DNA from: Clostridia bacterium
Lineage (GTDB): Bacteria; Bacillota; Clostridia; Christensenellales; CAG-138
Direction: 5' to 3'
Length of the DNA: 64,000 bases
Assembly: GCA_016292635.1 (NCBI GenBank)
Contig: JAEDIC010000001.1
Coordinates: 131,631-195,630, forward strand
The notes under the pieces are model-generated. The model saw only the letters and a list, made by a program, of their open reading frames with translations, had not been told where the DNA came from and made no database searches. Positions within the stretch are counted from its first letter, which is position 1. Each line of letters starts with the position of its first letter. Below are positions 61,883 to 64,000 of this stretch, piece after piece. Position numbers and translations under genes: made by a program.

Positions 61883-63334
61883 ATGCAAGTACGTACCAGA
61901 TTCGCCCCCTCCCCTACGGGATATATGCACATCGGCAACCTGAGGAGCGGGCTGTACGCATATCTTTTTGCCCGGGCAAACGGCGGCAGGTTTTTGCTGC
62001 GCATAGAGGATACGGACCAGGAGCGCTTTGTTGAGGGCGCAACCGAGCTGATTTACCGCACACTGAAGGACGTGGGCATGAACTGGGACGAAGGCCCGGA
62101 TATCGGCGGCGAATACGGTCCCTATGTGCAGAGCGAGAGGAAGGATATGTATCTGCCTTACGCCGAGCAGCTTATAAAGAGCGGCCATGCGTACCGCTGC
62201 TTCTGCACCAGGGAGGAGCTGGATGAGCGCAGGGCGGCTGCGGCGGCCCGAGGGGAAACCTTCAAATACGACAAACACTGTATGGGCATGAGCGAAGCTG
62301 AAATTCAGGCAAAGCTGGATGCGGGCGTGCCTTACGTTATTCGCCAGAACGTGCCCACCCAGGGAACTACCTCCTTTACCGACCTTGTATTCGGCACTAT
62401 AACCGTAAACAATTCCGACCTTGACGACAGCGTGCTTATCAAGGCGGACGGAATGCCCACATACAACTTTGCAAACGTGGTGGACGACCACCTTATGGAG
62501 ATATCCCACGTTATGCGGGGCATGGAATACCTTGCCTCCACCCCCAAGTACAACCTGCTTTATCAGGCCTTCGGCTGGGAGATACCCCAGTACATCCACA
62601 TGACCCCCATCATGCGGGACGCACAGCACAAGCTGTCCAAGCGGGACGGCGATGCTTCCTATGCGGATTTTGTGGATAAGGGATACCTGAAAGAGGCGCT
62701 TATAAACTACGTTGCCCTGCTGGGCTGGAATCCCGGCGACGACCGTGAGATATTCACCCTTGACGAGCTGTGCGGGGCCTTCAGCGTTGAGGGCATGAGC
62801 AAGTCTCCCGCCATATTTGACGTGGAAAAGCTCACATGGATGAACGCCCAGTACATAATGGCCCTCTCTCCCGAGGAATTCACCGCGCATGGGGAGAAAT
62901 ACTACGCCCAGGCGGGCATCGCCCACATGGACAAGGCCGTTCTCTGCAAGATTCTCCAGCAGCGCGTCCGCGTGTTCAACGAGATTCCCGATATGGTGGA
63001 CTTTCTCGCGAAGCTTGACGAGGGCTACTCCATCGACCTTTTCACCAACAAAAAGTCGAAAACCGACCCGGAAGTATCTGCGAAGGTTCTGGATATGGTC
63101 ATCCCCGCCCTTGAGGCTCTGCCCCAATGGACCGAGACCGCCGTTCATGACACCCTCATTAACATGGCCGCGGAAAACGGCATGAAGAACGGCACGCTGC
63201 TCTGGCCCGTCCGCATTGCCATGGCGGGTAAGGCGGTCACCCCCGGCGGCGCAATAGAGATCGCCCTGCTGCTGGGCCGGGATGAGGCCATGCGCAGGCT
63301 TAAGCTGGGAAGGGAAAAGCTCAGGCAGAAATAA
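61883..63334 (+). CDS. gltX: Glutamyl-tRNA synthetase
   Basis: The protein has 483 residues, a class I synthetase with RFAPSPTGYMHIGNLRSGLYAYLFAR (HIGH-type motif), LRIEDTDQER and the KMSKS variant KLSKRDGD, then an all-helical anticodon-binding domain of the bacterial GltX type. AGGAG precedes the ATG at 61883. With a dedicated GlnRS next door, this enzyme may be discriminating (Glu only). A family A repeat starts 7 bases after the stop. Confidence 0.96.
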   Translation: MQVRTRFAPSPTGYMHIGNLRSGLYAYLFARANGGRFLLRIEDTDQERFVEGATELIYRTLKDVGMNWDEGPDIGGEYGPYVQSERKDMYLPYAEQLIKSGHAYRCFCTREELDERRAAAAARGETFKYDKHCMGMSEAEIQAKLDAGVPYVIRQNVPTQGTTSFTDLVFGTITVNNSDLDDSVLIKADGMPTYNFANVVDDHLMEISHVMRGMEYLASTPKYNLLYQAFGWEIPQYIHMTPIMRDAQHKLSKRDGDASYADFVDKGYLKEALINYVALLGWNPGDDREIFTLDELCGAFSVEGMSKSPAIFDVEKLTWMNAQYIMALSPEEFTAHGEKYYAQAGIAHMDKAVLCKILQQRVRVFNEIPDMVDFLAKLDEGYSIDLFTNKKSKTDPEVSAKVLDMVIPALEALPQWTETAVHDTLINMAAENGMKNGTLLWPVRIAMAGKAVTPGGAIEIALLLGRDEAMRRLKLGREKLRQK

Positions 63335-63340
63335 TGATGT

Positions 63341-63446
63341 CTTCCTTTCTTTTTCTGAGAAAAGAAAAGCAGAAGTATGGTTAGAACAGTAAATACGACG
63401 CTTTGGTACGTTTTCCAAATTTGGCCTCGGAGGGAGGCCAAATTTG
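63341..63446 (+). repeat. Family A composite repeat after gltX
   Basis: A shortened hairpin (63341-63375) with CTTCCTTTCTTTTTCT is followed by AGAAGTATGGTTAGAACAG and the CAAATTTGGCCTC / GAGGCCAAATTTG palindrome (63416-63446). Confidence 0.85.
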
Positions 63447-63566
63447 TTTTTGGAAGAATACGTTTTGATGAAAAGAAAAACTAAGAAGCCCCCTTATATA
63501 AAGGGGGATAAAATCAAAGATTTTTGAAGGGGGAGTTGCGGAATGGGAACAATCCCTCAGTCTTTT

Positions 63567-63660
63567 GCCGGGGGCAAAAGCCCTGCGCGTCAAGGGTTTC
63601 TTCGCATGGCTCCCCGGCCGTGCTGCAGGCATAAAGGGAGTCATGAGGCCCTCGAAAAGC
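63567..63660 (-). repeat. Family B structured repeat, inverted partial copy
   Basis: On minus: TTTTCGAGGGCCTCATGACTCC, TGCCTGCAGCACGGCCGGGGAGCCATGCG, and CCCTTGACGCGCAGGGCTTTTG (in pieces of one run). It joins a family A copy without a gap. Confidence 0.65.
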
Positions 63661-63752
63661 GGCGTATTTATTCTTCTATCTGTCTCCCTCGCTTTTCCTT
63701 TTTTGATTCATTTTCTTCTTTCTTTTCCTGTGAAAAGAAAGAGAAAATGAAG
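63661..63752 (-). repeat. Family A repeat, copy lacking the second palindrome
   Basis: Spacer GCGGCGTATTTATTCTTC and a hairpin (about 63710-63752) are present, but the GGCCTC palindrome is replaced by the family B fragment. Confidence 0.75.
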
Positions 63753-63779
63753 ATCCAACCCGAACCACCCTGCCAAAAA

Positions 63780-63925
63780 GCAAATTTGGCCCGTTTTCCG
63801 GGCCAAATTTGGAAGACGCGCCAAAAGCGGCGTATTTATTCTTTTATCTGTCTCTTTCGCTTTTCTTTCTCTTTTTGCTTCTTTTTCTTCTTTCTTTTCC
63901 TGTGAAAAGAAAGAGAAAAAGAAGA
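63780..63925 (-). repeat. Family A composite repeat with compensated palindrome
   Basis: The palindrome (63780-63811) has CAAATTTGGCCCG and CGGGCCAAATTTG arms: two adjacent positions differ from the usual GGCCTC/GAGGCC on both sides, so pairing is kept. The hairpin (63879-63925) carries one extra A in the purine arm. The mirror purine segment is present on minus. Confidence 0.88.
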
Positions 63926-63955
63926 CCCAGCCCGAACCACCCTGCCAATAATGAT

Positions 63956-63974
63956 CCCCCCGCATAGCGGGGGG
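63956..63974. terminator. GC-rich hairpin at the right edge
   Basis: CCCCCCGC, ATA, GCGGGGGG, then TATTTC. It is probably a terminator of a minus-strand gene beyond the window or a 3' end in the repeat cluster. Confidence 0.5.
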
Positions 63975-64000
63975 TATTTCAGTTTCGGGCATAGCCCTAA

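Larger units (their letters stand above)
63335..64000. other. Gene-free repeat pile-up at the right edge
   Basis: No gene is recognised after gltX. The stretch holds one family A copy, a CCCCCTT/AAGGGGG hairpin (63489-63507), an inverted partial family B copy, and two further family A copies. A final GC-rich hairpin (63956-63974) follows. ORFs across it are made only of repeat sequence. Confidence 0.7.

Overview
The window is bacterial chromosome from an anaerobic, fermenting, spore-forming member of the Firmicutes (class Clostridia). The grounds are: AddAB instead of RecBCD, a SpoIIQ-like M23 protein behind a sigma-F-type promoter, a monomeric [FeFe] hydrogenase, WalJ-RlmH, a ParAB/parS system with the Bacillus-type parS sequence, SelA, and clostridial-type SH3 and BspA-LRR proteins. 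Base composition is moderately GC-rich, except for the AT-richer LRR genes at the left edge. The species cannot be named from sequence alone.

Layout. 1-5.5 kb: two divergent BspA-type leucine-rich-repeat genes without signal peptides. 5.6-12.3 kb: two tRNA-Ser genes, the SpoIIQ-like gene, an acyl-CoA synthetase/E2-like acyltransferase operon, selA and a secreted SH3 protein. 12.7-24.8 kb: mostly minus-strand genes (zinc-ribbon membrane protein, GH13 enzyme, HpcH/HpaI aldolase, addA, addB, thpR, mnmE). 25-27.5 kb: dnaN, tRNA-Thr, a small membrane protein and an AT-rich gene-free block that looks like oriC (DnaA boxes plus a DnaA-trio-like tract). 27.5-32.6 kb: a complete branched-chain amino-acid ABC transporter (livF, G, M, H and binding protein). 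33-39 kb: FlK-like thioesterase, AGCS symporter, PQ-loop protein, walJ-rlmH and a chromate-transporter pair. 37.6-45.5 kb: the segregation region, with parA-parB and five perfect parS sites. It also holds a DUF2007 protein, a lipoprotein, small membrane proteins, a HEAT-fused RNA methyltransferase and murG. 45.9-64 kb: mostly plus-strand genes (DUF815 ATPase, cysS, SH3/sortase-like protein, L,D-transpeptidase, lipoprotein, MBOAT plus AlgX-like O-acetylation pair, dapF, TSCPD protein, glnS, gltX), with the [FeFe] hydrogenase on minus.

The dominant coding strand changes from minus on the left to plus on the right. With oriC-like DNA, dnaN, mnmE, parAB, parS, walJ and rlmH all present, this places the window at or beside the replication origin.

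The most unusual signal is non-coding. Three families of structured intergenic repeats are scattered through the window. The commonest (family A, about 15 copies, roughly 130-155 bp) pairs a long pyrimidine/purine hairpin with a second palindrome carrying CAAATTTGGCCTC arms. In many copies the hairpin is followed by a purine mirror repeat. Copies mostly sit a few bases after stop codons in a fixed orientation, and stems show compensatory changes. Families B and C are longer GC-rich structured elements, also between genes. I did not recognise any of them as a named element.
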